Positions 6,795 to 15,477 are shown, numbered from the stretch's first letter. The stretch is DNA of 64,000 nt from Mesorhizobium sp. B2-3-12 (GCF_006442205.1 NZ_VFVR01000006.1:186001-250000), one strand, 5' to 3'. A program made the numbers and translations. Notes: generated by a model not told the origin, from the sequence alone.

Positions 6795-8015
6795 CTATCG
6801 ATTGGCTCTTGCCACCGCGGAGAGGCCGAAAGGCGCACGAACGGGTGCGGGATCCTTTTGCGTCGTGCGGGCCTTGCCCGAGCCGCCGATGGTCGACAGC
6901 CATTCGAGATAGAAGGCGAGCGCGAACTGCATGGCGATGCCGGCCGCTATCAGCAGGCTGTCATAGACGAACCCGCCCGGATTGATCAGCCTCATCACCT
7001 GCGCGACCATGGCGATCACCGTGCCGGCGATGAACACCGGCAGCGATCGTTTGCCCAGTATCGCCAGCGGATGGTCGGGGCTGGTGCGGAACAGGCCGGA
7101 GAGCGCCGGCAGGGCGACGACGAGATAGCTGACCGCCAGGATGTGCAACAGCCGCGGCAGCGACAGGAAAGTCTTGTCGAAGCCGCCGATCACCACCGGC
7201 AGGTTGAACCAGGTTATCTGGCCCCAGAGCGGGCTATGCACCCATACCAGCGCCGCCAGCACATAGGCCGCGGCCGCGCCGACCAGCCAGCGGTTGACCG
7301 GAATGACACCGCCGCGCCTGACATGCAGCATGGCGGCAAGACCGATGTTGAACAGGAACTGCCAGGACAGCGGGTTGAGGAACCAGAAGCCGGGCTCGGG
7401 ATAATTGGGCGGCGCGATCTGCCAGATGCCGGCGACGAGCCACAACGCACCGGACGCGACAAGCGCCGCGACAGGCCTGTAGCTGACGAACAGGACGAAG
7501 GCCGGCGCCATCAAAAGCAGTGCCGCATAGATCGGCAGGATGTTGTTGTAGCCGAGCTGGTGGCCGAGCGTGACGATGCCGACCAGCACCTGCGGCGTGT
7601 TCTTCATCAGCGGTTCGATGTTGATGAGCGTCAGCAGTTCCGGCCGCCTGGCAAACACCGCCACGGCGCAGAACAGCGCCATCACCACCATCGTCGTGAC
7701 GATATGGGCAACGTAGAGCACACCGGCCCGCCGCCACATCTTCAGGGTCGCCAGAAGCCGGCCACCCGGTCTGAACTTGGCGCCGTAGGCGAGCGCGACC
7801 GAGATGCCGGATATCAGCACGAAGGCCTCGGCCGCGTCCGAGAAGCCGAAATTCTTGTAGGTCAGCGTCTCGAAAGCCGTGCCCGGCACATGGTCGATGA
7901 AGATGGTGAGCAGCGCCAAGGCGCGCAGTACATCGATACGCGTGTCGCGTTCGGGGATACGCAAATTGCGATCCGGGATACGCAAATTGCGATCCGGCAA
8001 AACAGGGGTGGTCAT
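6795..8015 (-). CDS. OpgC-like membrane acyltransferase
   Basis: A 406-residue polytopic membrane protein with about ten hydrophobic segments. It matches the OpgC family, which adds succinyl groups to osmoregulated periplasmic glucans. The family start RIDVLRALALLTIFIDHVPG is clear, followed by SDAAEAFVLISGISVALAYG. The ATG at 8015 has GAGG ten bases upstream; a TTG at 8021 is an alternative. The N-terminus is unusual, because a 7-residue unit PDRNLRI is repeated twice and then occurs as PERDTRI before the first membrane segment. The repeat is encoded by a perfect 21-bp tandem duplication. The glucan synthase and exporter genes are about 35 kb away, so a role in substituting cyclic glucan is plausible. 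Confidence 0.83.
   Translation of the reverse strand: MTTPVLPDRNLRIPDRNLRIPERDTRIDVLRALALLTIFIDHVPGTAFETLTYKNFGFSDAAEAFVLISGISVALAYGAKFRPGGRLLATLKMWRRAGVLYVAHIVTTMVVMALFCAVAVFARRPELLTLINIEPLMKNTPQVLVGIVTLGHQLGYNNILPIYAALLLMAPAFVLFVSYRPVAALVASGALWLVAGIWQIAPPNYPEPGFWFLNPLSWQFLFNIGLAAMLHVRRGGVIPVNRWLVGAAAAYVLAALVWVHSPLWGQITWFNLPVVIGGFDKTFLSLPRLLHILAVSYLVVALPALSGLFRTSPDHPLAILGKRSLPVFIAGTVIAMVAQVMRLINPGGFVYDSLLIAAGIAMQFALAFYLEWLSTIGGSGKARTTQKDPAPVRAPFGLSAVARANR
7954..7995. repeat. 21-bp tandem repeat inside opgC-like gene
   Basis: Two perfect copies of a 21-bp unit lie at 7954-7974 and 7975-7995, with a degenerate third copy at about 7933-7953. Each perfect unit contains the palindrome CGCAAATTGCG. 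The repeat keeps the reading frame and adds seven residues per copy to the cytoplasmic N-terminus. Confidence 0.9.
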
Positions 8016-8216
8016 CGACAAAAGGCCTCAAAGCTGGTTGTTCATGTCCAGCAATGCGACCCCCGACGCACCGCTTCGATTCCTCCCACGGGGAGTATAT
8101 CGGCGCAGAAACGGGCTGGAATGCGCCTGGTTCAATCAACTTTCGCGGAGCAAGAAAATATTGCGTTTTGAAGCCGGCAAATTCAGCGAAACCTCATGTA
8201 ATCAAAGGGATCCGAG

Positions 8217-8897
8217 ATGATTGGCGACAATGCCGAAAACGGCGCGCTGACGCTGGATCTGGCCTTTCCCCATCGTGTCCTCGGCACCGGCGAAAAAAGC
8301 CGGGATTGCCTGTTCGTGCTGCATGGATCGGGCGTCGACGAGACAAGCATGATGGAGCTGGCAAGGCGCATGGCACGCGATGCATTGCTGGTCGCGGTGC
8401 GTGGTCGTGTACCCCAGGAGGAGGGTTTTCGCTGGTTCGAGCGAATCACGCCGACGCGTTTCGATCAAGACAGCATCCGTGCCGAAACCGCCGCCTTCGC
8501 GGCATTCGCAAGGGATGCCGCCGCGCGCCATGGGCTTGATCTCGATCGCGCGACATTCCTTGGCTATTCGAACGGCGCCAATCTGGTTTCGAGCCTGATG
8601 CTGCTCCATCCCGGCATTGTCCGCGGGGCGGTGCTGCTGAGGCCCATGCCGGTGCTCGACCAAGTGCCTTCGACGGACCTTGCGGGAACACGGACGCTCA
8701 TCATTGCTGGAGCCGCCGACGAGACCTATGGGCCTTTCGCGCCGGCGCTGGTGACGCTGCTCAGCCGGCACGGAAGCGAGATCGACGCCCGCATCGTTCC
8801 ATCGGGCCATGAAATCGGAGACCCGGACGCGGCGATCGTCGGGCAATGGCTGGGCGGATCCGGGGCCGGGAAAGGGCCCGTGGAACCCACGGCCTGA
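8217..8897 (+). CDS. alpha/beta hydrolase (carboxylesterase/phospholipase type)
   Basis: A 226-residue single-domain hydrolase of the short carboxylesterase/YpfH type. The nucleophile elbow GYSNGAN places the catalytic serine at residue 118. The probable partners are Asp168 in GAADETYG and His198 in PSGHEIGD, completing the triad. The oxyanion-side motif VLHGSGVDE is near residue 36. No signal peptide is present, so the enzyme is cytoplasmic. AAAGGGA precedes the ATG. It stands between the divergent opgC-like gene and the telA operon, from which it is separated by 112 bp. The substrate is not evident; small esters or lysophospholipids are typical of the family. Confidence 0.85.
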   Translation: MIGDNAENGALTLDLAFPHRVLGTGEKSRDCLFVLHGSGVDETSMMELARRMARDALLVAVRGRVPQEEGFRWFERITPTRFDQDSIRAETAAFAAFARDAAARHGLDLDRATFLGYSNGANLVSSLMLLHPGIVRGAVLLRPMPVLDQVPSTDLAGTRTLIIAGAADETYGPFAPALVTLLSRHGSEIDARIVPSGHEIGDPDAAIVGQWLGGSGAGKGPVEPTA

Positions 8898-9009
8898 AAA
8901 ATAGCGTTTATTTACCGCCTTGGCGGCCCCATCTTCCATTGTCCACAGCGGCGACATACCTCTGTTACATACTGGCTATCGAGATACTGTTCACTGAGGG
9001 GAGGTCCGC

Positions 9010-10089
9010 ATGACCGACAAGAACAGCGTCACTCTGCTCGACGATACGTCGCAATTGCCTGCAATCGTGGCCAGTCCCGCCGAAATCGCCCGAATTGAAG
9101 ACACGATCGACGTGCGCGACCGCGCCGCCATCTCGGTCTTCGGCGACCGGGCCCAGCAGGCGGTCAGCGACTATGCCGACAAGATATTGTCCCAGTTGCG
9201 CAACCGCGATCTCGGCGACACCGGCGATCTCCTGACCGACATCATCATGAAGGCCAAGAATCTCGATCCGGCCTCGCTGAAAGACCAGGGTTTTCTCAGC
9301 GGCCTGTTTTCCTCGTTCAAGGCACGGCTCGAGCGCTTCAAGGAGAAGTACGAGGACGTGGCGGGACAGATCGACCGCATCGGCCTCGAACTCGACCGTC
9401 ACAAGGACACGCTGCGGCGCGACATAGCCGTGCTCGACGACCTGCATGAGCAGACCAAGGGTTCCATCCTCAAGCTCGACGCCTATGTGCAGGCCGGCAA
9501 GAAATTCGTCGACGACTACCGCGCCAACGAGTTGCCGAAGCTGAAGGCCGCGGCGGATTCGGCGAGCGGCGACACCGGAGGCACGCTGGAGGCACAAACC
9601 TATCAGGACGCCGTGCAGGCGCTGGACCGGCTGGAAAAACGCATCTTCTACCTGGTGCAGGCGCGTCAGCTCGGTATCCAGCAATTGCCGCAGATCCGCA
9701 TCGTGCAGTCCGGCGACGAGACGCTGATCGAGAACCTGCAGGCGACCTCGGCACTGACCGTGCCGGCCTGGAAGCAGAAGATGGTCATCCTGCTTGGCCT
9801 GACCAACCAGAAGTCGGCGCTCGAACTGCAAAAGACGGTGACCGACGCCACCAACGAGATGATCCGCCAGACGTCGAAAATGATGAAGGATCAGGCCATC
9901 TCGGTCGAGGAACAGGCGCAGCGCGGCATCGTCGATGTCGAAACGCTGGCGCAGGCCAATCGCGACCTCATCGACACGGTGCAAGGCGTGCTCAAGGTCC
10001 AGCAGGAGGGCCGCCAGAAGCGGGCCAACGCCGAAAAGCAGATGGACCAGATGACGATCGACTTGAAGAAAGCGCTGACCAAGGCCTGA
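9010..10089 (+). CDS. telA: TelA-family toxic-anion resistance protein
   Basis: A 359-residue cytoplasmic protein of the TelA family (PF05816), predicted to be mostly helical coiled coil. Recognisable segments are LSGLFSSFKARLERFKEKYE near residue 97 and AWKQKMVILLGLTNQKSALE near 255. The family is linked to tellurite and other stress resistance, but its biochemical activity is not established. A strong GAGGGGAGG precedes the ATG. It opens a four-gene operon with the VWA lipoprotein 11 bp downstream, the XpaC-like protein and a second binding protein. That linkage fits the TelA/XpaC association seen in other bacteria, while the partner lipoproteins are unusual. Confidence 0.9.
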   Translation: MTDKNSVTLLDDTSQLPAIVASPAEIARIEDTIDVRDRAAISVFGDRAQQAVSDYADKILSQLRNRDLGDTGDLLTDIIMKAKNLDPASLKDQGFLSGLFSSFKARLERFKEKYEDVAGQIDRIGLELDRHKDTLRRDIAVLDDLHEQTKGSILKLDAYVQAGKKFVDDYRANELPKLKAAADSASGDTGGTLEAQTYQDAVQALDRLEKRIFYLVQARQLGIQQLPQIRIVQSGDETLIENLQATSALTVPAWKQKMVILLGLTNQKSALELQKTVTDATNEMIRQTSKMMKDQAISVEEQAQRGIVDVETLAQANRDLIDTVQGVLKVQQEGRQKRANAEKQMDQMTIDLKKALTKA

Positions 10090-10100
10090 TCGGAACCGCC

Positions 10101-11672
10101 ATGCCGAAGACGCTGACGTCCGTTCTCCTGCTCGCCTTCGCGGTGCTGCTGGCGGCCTGCAATTCGAGCCATGTCAAATTCTCGATCGTCTCCGGTTCGG
10201 AAAACACGGTGCTGGAGCCGATCGTGCAGGAATTCTGCGCCAAGCAAGGGGCGACCTGCACCATTTCATATCAAGGCTCGCTCGATATCGGGCTTGGCCT
10301 GCAGAAACCTGGCGGCCTCGACCAGGACGCGGTTTGGCCGGCCTCCAGTGTCTGGGTCGATCTGTTCGATAGCGGCCGCAAGGTGCGCAACCTGACCTCG
10401 ATCGCGCAGATGCCGGTTATTCTCGGCGTGCGCAAATCCAAGGCCGCCGAACTCGGCTGGGTCGGCAAGCCGGTGTTCATGAAGGACATCCTGGCCGCGG
10501 TGAAGGACGGCAAGCTCAAATTCCTGATGACATCGGCGACGCAGTCCAATTCCGGCGCAAGCGCCTACCTCGCCATGCTGTCGAGCGCGCTTGGCGGCAA
10601 GGAGGTGATCGAGCCGGGCGATCTCGACAATCCCGCCGTGCACGATACCGTCAGTGCCCTGCTGCAAGGTGTCGAACGCTCGTCCGGTTCGTCGGGCTGG
10701 CTCGCCGACCTCTATGTCGACAGCGCCGGCAAGGGCACCGTCTACGATGCGATGTGGAACTACGAGGCGACGCTGAAGGAGACCAACGACAAACTGAAGC
10801 AGATGGGCAAGGAGCCGCTCTATGCCATCTATCCGGCCGACGGCGTCGCTGTCGGCGACTCGCCGCTCGGTTTCATCGACCACGGGCGCGGCGCCGATGT
10901 CGAGAAATTCTTCACCGACCTGCTCGCCTACCTTCAGTCGGACGCGGTGCGCAAACGGATCGCCGACACCGGCCGGCGGCTGCCGCTCGGCGGCGCGGCC
11001 ATCCAGGCCCCCGCCGAGCCGGATTGGAATTTCGATCCCGGCAAGCTGGTGACGTCGATCCGCATGCCGGAGCCGGCCGTGATCCGCAAGGCGCTCGACC
11101 TTTACCAGGAGGCCTTGCGCAAGCCTTCGCTGACGGCGCTGTGCTTCGACTTCTCGGGCTCGATGGAAGACCAGGGCGAGAAACAGTTGCAGGCGGCCGC
11201 GCAATTCCTGTTCACGCCGGAGAAGGCGAGCGAGGTTCTGGTGCAGTGGACGCCGTCCGACCGCATCTTCGTGTTGCCTTTCGACGCCGTGGTGCGCGAC
11301 ACGTTCGAGGCGAGCGGCGACGCGGCGGGCCAGAGCGAACTGCTGGCGGACGTTGCCCAGCAGCGCGCCGGCGGCGGCACCGACATGTACGCCTGCGCCG
11401 ACCAGGCGCTGCGGAAGATCGTGGCCACCGCGGATCTTTCGAAATACCTGCCGGCCATTGTCATCATGACCGATGGCCGCACGGACGGAGGTGCGGACCT
11501 GTTTCTCACTCACTGGCGCAGCGCCCCTGTGCGCGTGCCGGTCTTCGGAGTCACCTTCGGCGACGCCGACAAGAGCCAGCTCGACAGCCTCGCCAAGGCA
11601 ACGTCGGCGCGCGTCTTCGACGGCAGCGGCGATCTGGCCGGCGCCTTCCGCGCCGCGCGCGGCTACAATTAG
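10101..11672 (+). CDS. lipoprotein fusing solute-binding-like and VWA domains
   Basis: A 523-residue exported lipoprotein. The signal ends in a lipobox LLAAC with the acylated cysteine at about residue 20. Residues 25-330 resemble an extracellular solute-binding fold, with FSIVSGSENTVLEPIVQEFC at the start and MTSATQSNSGASAYLAM inside. Residues 340-520 are a von Willebrand A domain with a complete metal site: D350, S352 and S354 in DFSGSM, a threonine in GGGTDMY, and MTDGRTDGG. A metal-dependent adhesion site joined to a binding-protein fold suggests a surface or periplasmic sensor that captures a ligand or protein partner. It is the second gene of the telA operon, with no permease or ATPase nearby. 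Confidence 0.85.
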   Translation: MPKTLTSVLLLAFAVLLAACNSSHVKFSIVSGSENTVLEPIVQEFCAKQGATCTISYQGSLDIGLGLQKPGGLDQDAVWPASSVWVDLFDSGRKVRNLTSIAQMPVILGVRKSKAAELGWVGKPVFMKDILAAVKDGKLKFLMTSATQSNSGASAYLAMLSSALGGKEVIEPGDLDNPAVHDTVSALLQGVERSSGSSGWLADLYVDSAGKGTVYDAMWNYEATLKETNDKLKQMGKEPLYAIYPADGVAVGDSPLGFIDHGRGADVEKFFTDLLAYLQSDAVRKRIADTGRRLPLGGAAIQAPAEPDWNFDPGKLVTSIRMPEPAVIRKALDLYQEALRKPSLTALCFDFSGSMEDQGEKQLQAAAQFLFTPEKASEVLVQWTPSDRIFVLPFDAVVRDTFEASGDAAGQSELLADVAQQRAGGGTDMYACADQALRKIVATADLSKYLPAIVIMTDGRTDGGADLFLTHWRSAPVRVPVFGVTFGDADKSQLDSLAKATSARVFDGSGDLAGAFRAARGYN

Positions 11673-11683
11673 AGCCTGCCGGG

Positions 11684-12298
11684 ATGCGCGGCTTCGGCAA
11701 TGACTGGAACTGGATCGTGGCAGGCGCCGTCTCGGCCGCACTTCTCCTGGGGCTGAGCTTCTACACCCATTTCCCGTTTCTGGTGTCGGCCGTCGTCGCA
11801 GCGCTCGTCTTTGCCGGGCTGGTGTTCGTGCTGGCGCCGCGCCAGCTTTTCGAGGGGCTCGACCTCACCACGCTCAGCGGCAGCAAGGTGGCCTTCGCCC
11901 GCGAACTGCTGGCGCAGGCGCAGCCAGCCGCGGACCGGCTGTCGGCAGCGGCCGGGTCGATCGGCGACAAGGACATGAAGGCCAAGGTGAAGAACCTGTC
12001 CGACATCGCCGCCGATGTGATTGCCAAGGTCGAGACGAAGCCGGAAACCGCGCCCTCGGTGCGGCGTTTCCTCACCTACTACGTGCCCCAGGCGGCGGAA
12101 GTGGCGGAAGGATACGCGACGCTGGCCAACCGGCGCGCACCGAGCCAGGCCAGGCTTGCCAATGTCGGCGCGGTGATCACCAAACTGCAGGATGCTTTCG
12201 TGCATTACGCCGACAGCCTGGCCGATAGCGAACTCGGTACGCTCGACGTCGACCTGCGACTCATTCAGGAGTCGCTGAAAGAGGATATCGGACGCTGA
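11684..12298 (+). CDS. XpaC-like membrane protein
   Basis: A 204-residue protein with two N-terminal membrane segments, roughly residues 10-28 and 32-50. A cytoplasmic helical region of about 140 residues follows. It resembles the XpaC family, also annotated as 5-bromo-4-chloroindolyl phosphate hydrolysis protein (PF10112). That name reflects an indirect phenotype rather than a proven enzyme. XpaC and TelA genes commonly occur together, as here. The ATG at 11684 follows the VWA gene stop by 11 bases, and only a weak ribosome site is visible. The stop overlaps the next gene's ATG as TGATG, showing translational coupling. Confidence 0.75.
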   Translation: MRGFGNDWNWIVAGAVSAALLLGLSFYTHFPFLVSAVVAALVFAGLVFVLAPRQLFEGLDLTTLSGSKVAFARELLAQAQPAADRLSAAAGSIGDKDMKAKVKNLSDIAADVIAKVETKPETAPSVRRFLTYYVPQAAEVAEGYATLANRRAPSQARLANVGAVITKLQDAFVHYADSLADSELGTLDVDLRLIQESLKEDIGR

Positions 12299-13404
12299 TG
12301 GCCATTTCGCGCCGCGCTTTCGGACTGGGTCTGCTGGGTGCCGCCGCTGCCGGCACCGGCGGCTATCTGGCGCTGAAGGATCGTCCCGAGTTCCGCGGCT
12401 ATCTCGGCAACAAGGCGCATCTGTTCGGTTTCATCGGTGGCGAGAAGCAGGCATTTCTGGCCGATCCCGATGTCGTTCATGCGCTTGGAGGCTACGGGCT
12501 GGAGCTTGACGCGCGTGTCGCCGGTTCGGTGGAGATGGTGCGCGAGCCGGCCCTGCTTGGTCAAAAGCCGCAATTCCTGTGGCCCTCCTCATCGATCATG
12601 GTCGACCTTGCACGCAAGAACGGCGTCTCGATCCGCAACGACCAGGTGGTGCTCAACTCGCCGATCGTCGTCTACACCTGGGGGCCGGTGGTCGAAGGGT
12701 TGAAGAAGAGCGGCCTGGTCACGGTCGCCGCCAAGGGCGGCTACAACCAGCTCGATCTCAAGGCTCTGCTCGACGCCATCCTGGCCGGCAAGAACTGGTC
12801 CGATCTCGGCATCGACGAGCTTTATGGCCGTGCCCGCATCGTCTCGACCGATCCCAATCGCTCCAACTCCGGCTTCATGTTCGCGGGGCTGGTGCTCAGC
12901 CTGATGAGCGGCGACGTGGCGACCCAGGAACTGCTTGCCCAGCATGGCGACCAGGCCAAGGCGATCTTCCGCGGCATGGGCCTGAAGTCGTCATCCTCGG
13001 GAAAGCTGTTCGACCAGTATATCGCCGGCGGTCTTGGCGCCGAGCCGATGGTGGTGGGCTACGAAAACCAGCTGGTCGAGTGGGCGCTCGCCGATCCCGC
13101 ACGCTGGCAAAGGGTGCAGGCCGGCGCCGGCGCCAAGCCCGAAATCCTCTACCCCAGGCCGACTGTCTACTCCGCCCATCCGCTGATCGTCATCGATCCG
13201 GCGGTCGACAGGTTGCTGGAGGCGCTGACAAGCCCGAAGCTGCAGGAACTGGCCTGGTCGAAACACGGGTTCCGCGGGCCGCTCGGCACCGTGGCAGGTG
13301 ATGCCGACGCCATCGCCGGCGTGCGGCCGGCGGAAATCGAGGCGGTGCTGCCGATGCCGTCGGCCGATGTCATGCTGGCGTTGCTCGCCCAGATGGAGGG
13401 GTAA
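12298..13404 (+). CDS. Tat-type solute-binding-like protein of telA operon
   Basis: A 368-residue protein starting MAISRRAFGLGLLGAAAAG, a twin-arginine-like export signal or membrane anchor. The rest resembles a type II extracellular solute-binding protein. FLWPSSSIMVDLA, VVLNSPIVVYTWGPV and STDPNRSNSGFMFAGLVL parallel segments of the binding-like half of the VWA lipoprotein two genes upstream. The two probably share ancestry. It is the last gene of the four-gene operon and overlaps the upstream stop by one base. The stop is only two bases from that of the convergent sthA gene. No ABC transporter genes are adjacent, so a sensory or scaffold role is more likely than uptake. Confidence 0.75.
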   Translation: MAISRRAFGLGLLGAAAAGTGGYLALKDRPEFRGYLGNKAHLFGFIGGEKQAFLADPDVVHALGGYGLELDARVAGSVEMVREPALLGQKPQFLWPSSSIMVDLARKNGVSIRNDQVVLNSPIVVYTWGPVVEGLKKSGLVTVAAKGGYNQLDLKALLDAILAGKNWSDLGIDELYGRARIVSTDPNRSNSGFMFAGLVLSLMSGDVATQELLAQHGDQAKAIFRGMGLKSSSSGKLFDQYIAGGLGAEPMVVGYENQLVEWALADPARWQRVQAGAGAKPEILYPRPTVYSAHPLIVIDPAVDRLLEALTSPKLQELAWSKHGFRGPLGTVAGDADAIAGVRPAEIEAVLPMPSADVMLALLAQMEG

Positions 13405-13406
13405 CC

Positions 13407-14795
13407 TTACCCCCGCCCCATCCGGTTCCAGGCATCCAGCCCGGCGATCTTGTAGGCTTCCGCCAGGGTCGGATAGTTGAAGGTGTTGTTGACGAAGAAG
13501 TCGACAGTGCCGCCGAGATTGATGACCGCCTGGCCGATGTGAATGAGTTCGGTGGCGCCCTCGCCGACGATGTGCGCGCCGAGTAGGCGCCGCGTCTCGA
13601 TCGAGAACAACAGCTTCAGGAAACCGGTGTCGACGCCCATGATGTGGCCGCGCGATGTTTCGCGGAAACGCGCCACGCCGACCTCGTAGGCGCCGCCGCT
13701 TTGGCGCACCTGCTCCTCGGACTGGCCGACCGTCGAGATCTCCGGCACGGCATAGATGCCATAGGGGAATGTTTCCGGCGGCGGTGGCAAGGTCACGCCA
13801 AAGGCATGGCAGGCGGCCACCCTGCCCTGCTCCATCGAGGTGGAGGCGAGGCTCGGAAAGCCGATGACGTCGCCGGCGGCATAAATGTTGGGCACGCTGG
13901 TCTGAAAGGTCTGCGGATCTACCTTGATGCGGCCCCTGGAGTCGGCCTCGATGCCGACCACGTCTAAGCCGAGGCTGCCGACATTGCCGGTGCGGCCGGC
14001 GGCGTAGAGCACGACTTCGGAGCGGATGGTGCGGCCATCGGCCAGTTCCACCTCGGCGGCCTCCGGCTTGGAGCGGATTTCCTTGACCGCGCTGCCCAGC
14101 CTGATCGTCATGCCGCGATCCCGCATCTGGTGGATGAAATCGTCGACGATCTCGCGGTCGACGAAATCGAGGATCGAGTTGCGCGGCTCGACCAGCGTCA
14201 CCGGTACGTCGAGCGCGGAAAAGATCGTGGCGTATTCGACGCCGATGACGCCGGCGCCGATCACCGTCAGCGTGCGCGGCAGGCGGTCGAGTTCAAGCAT
14301 CTCGTCGCTGTCGAAGACACGGGTCTTGTCGAAGGGCACGTCGCGCGGCCGATGCGGCCGGGTGCCGACGGCGATCAGCGCATTGGCGAAGCCGACTTCG
14401 CTGTAGTCGCCATTGTCCGATGTCAGGCTGACCTTGTTGGGGCCGAGAAACTTCACCGCCGCGCGTGCACTCTTGACCGTGTTGCGCATGAACTGGTGCT
14501 GCAGCACCTCGACCTCGTGATCGAGCGTCTTGTGCAGGCGCTCGATCAGGTCGCCGACGGAAATGTCCTGCTTGACCCGGTAGCCGCGTCCATAGAAGCC
14601 GCGCTCGCGCCAGCCCGAAAGGTTGAGCACCGTTTCGCGCAGCGTTTTCGAGGGAATGGTGCCGGTGTGCACCGAGACGCCGCCAAGACGCCGGCCCCGG
14701 TCGACCACCAGCACCGATTTGCCGAGTTTGGCCGATTGCACCGCCGCGCGGCGGCCCGAAGGGCCGCTGCCTATGACCAGCATGTCGTAATCCAT
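13407..14795 (-). CDS. sthA: soluble pyridine nucleotide transhydrogenase
   Basis: A 462-residue flavoprotein of the disulfide-reductase superfamily. The FAD-binding motif is at the N-terminus (MLVIGSGPSGRRAA). The NAD(P)-binding GAGVIGVEYA is near residue 180, YAAGDVIGFP near 310, and the dimerisation domain is C-terminal. Where redox-active relatives have CxxxxC, this protein has GGVSVHTGTIPSKTLRE with no cysteine. This fits SthA-type hydride transfer between NADPH and NAD+, which needs no disulfide. The start at 14795 gives the family-typical MDYDMLVIG; upstream in-frame ATGs would add an unlikely 16 residues. It converges with the telA operon, two bases apart. Confidence 0.88.
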   Translation of the reverse strand: MDYDMLVIGSGPSGRRAAVQSAKLGKSVLVVDRGRRLGGVSVHTGTIPSKTLRETVLNLSGWRERGFYGRGYRVKQDISVGDLIERLHKTLDHEVEVLQHQFMRNTVKSARAAVKFLGPNKVSLTSDNGDYSEVGFANALIAVGTRPHRPRDVPFDKTRVFDSDEMLELDRLPRTLTVIGAGVIGVEYATIFSALDVPVTLVEPRNSILDFVDREIVDDFIHQMRDRGMTIRLGSAVKEIRSKPEAAEVELADGRTIRSEVVLYAAGRTGNVGSLGLDVVGIEADSRGRIKVDPQTFQTSVPNIYAAGDVIGFPSLASTSMEQGRVAACHAFGVTLPPPPETFPYGIYAVPEISTVGQSEEQVRQSGGAYEVGVARFRETSRGHIMGVDTGFLKLLFSIETRRLLGAHIVGEGATELIHIGQAVINLGGTVDFFVNNTFNYPTLAEAYKIAGLDAWNRMGRG

Positions 14796-14826
14796 ATGTC
14801 CCCGTCCCTGCCCCTCGGCGCCCATT

Positions 14827-14843
14827 TTGTTGCGCCGCAACAA
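14827..14843. promoter_or_regulatory. palindrome upstream of sthA
   Basis: TTGTTGC-GCC-GCAACAA is a 7-bp-arm perfect inverted repeat about 32 bp upstream of the sthA ATG. Its position suits an operator; I cannot name the regulator. Confidence 0.45.
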
Positions 14844-15006
14844 GCTAACGCCATCCGCGCCGCGAATTCAACAGGCTCGGGCTGTCGGCCGTCTGGCCCC
14901 GCCGTGCGAGCCGGCGAAGGCCCGATCTTGATTCCGCCGCGAGCCTTCACCATTTCATCATCGAGCGGTCCGCACCCTATGTCGGACCCTGTTACGAGGA
15001 AATGAC

Positions 15007-15477
15007 ATGAACGCTCGCGTTCTCGACGGCGGAATCATCAACACCCGGCTCGACGATGTCAGGGCTTTCGAAGGCGTGCGCACGAGGCGCATCCTGGCCT
15101 TCCTGCTGGACTACCTCATCGTAGGCCTGTTGAGCATTCCGGTTGCCATCCTGGTGTTCTTCCTCGGGCTTTTGACGCTCGGCCTCGGCTGGATGCTGTT
15201 CGGCGTCCTGGTGCCGGCAGTCGCCATCCTCTACATCTGGAACACGCTGGGCAGCACCGACCAGGCCACTACTGGCATGAAGATGATGGGCATCCGCCTC
15301 GACCGTCTCGACGGCCGACCGATCGACGGCCTCACCGCTGTGGTCCATTCCGTGCTGTTCTGGGCGGGCAACGTCATCTTGTCGCCGCTGGTCCTGCTGG
15401 TCACCCTGTTTTCCGACCGCAAGCGCACACTGCACGATCTTTTGCTTGGCACGGTCGTCAGCCGTACTGACCGCTAA
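15007..15477 (+). CDS. RDD family membrane protein
   Basis: A 156-residue inner-membrane protein of the RDD family (PF06271). The family's conserved arginine and aspartates are visible in RRILAFLLDYLIVGLL near residue 27 and in SDRKRTLHDLLLGTVV at the C-terminus. TTGMKMMGIRLDRLDG lies in the middle loop. Three hydrophobic segments are evident. The family is of uncertain function, with some members implicated in ion exchange. GAGGA precedes the ATG at 15007. The bpt gene follows on the same strand after 139 bp. Confidence 0.85.
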   Translation: MNARVLDGGIINTRLDDVRAFEGVRTRRILAFLLDYLIVGLLSIPVAILVFFLGLLTLGLGWMLFGVLVPAVAILYIWNTLGSTDQATTGMKMMGIRLDRLDGRPIDGLTAVVHSVLFWAGNVILSPLVLLVTLFSDRKRTLHDLLLGTVVSRTDR

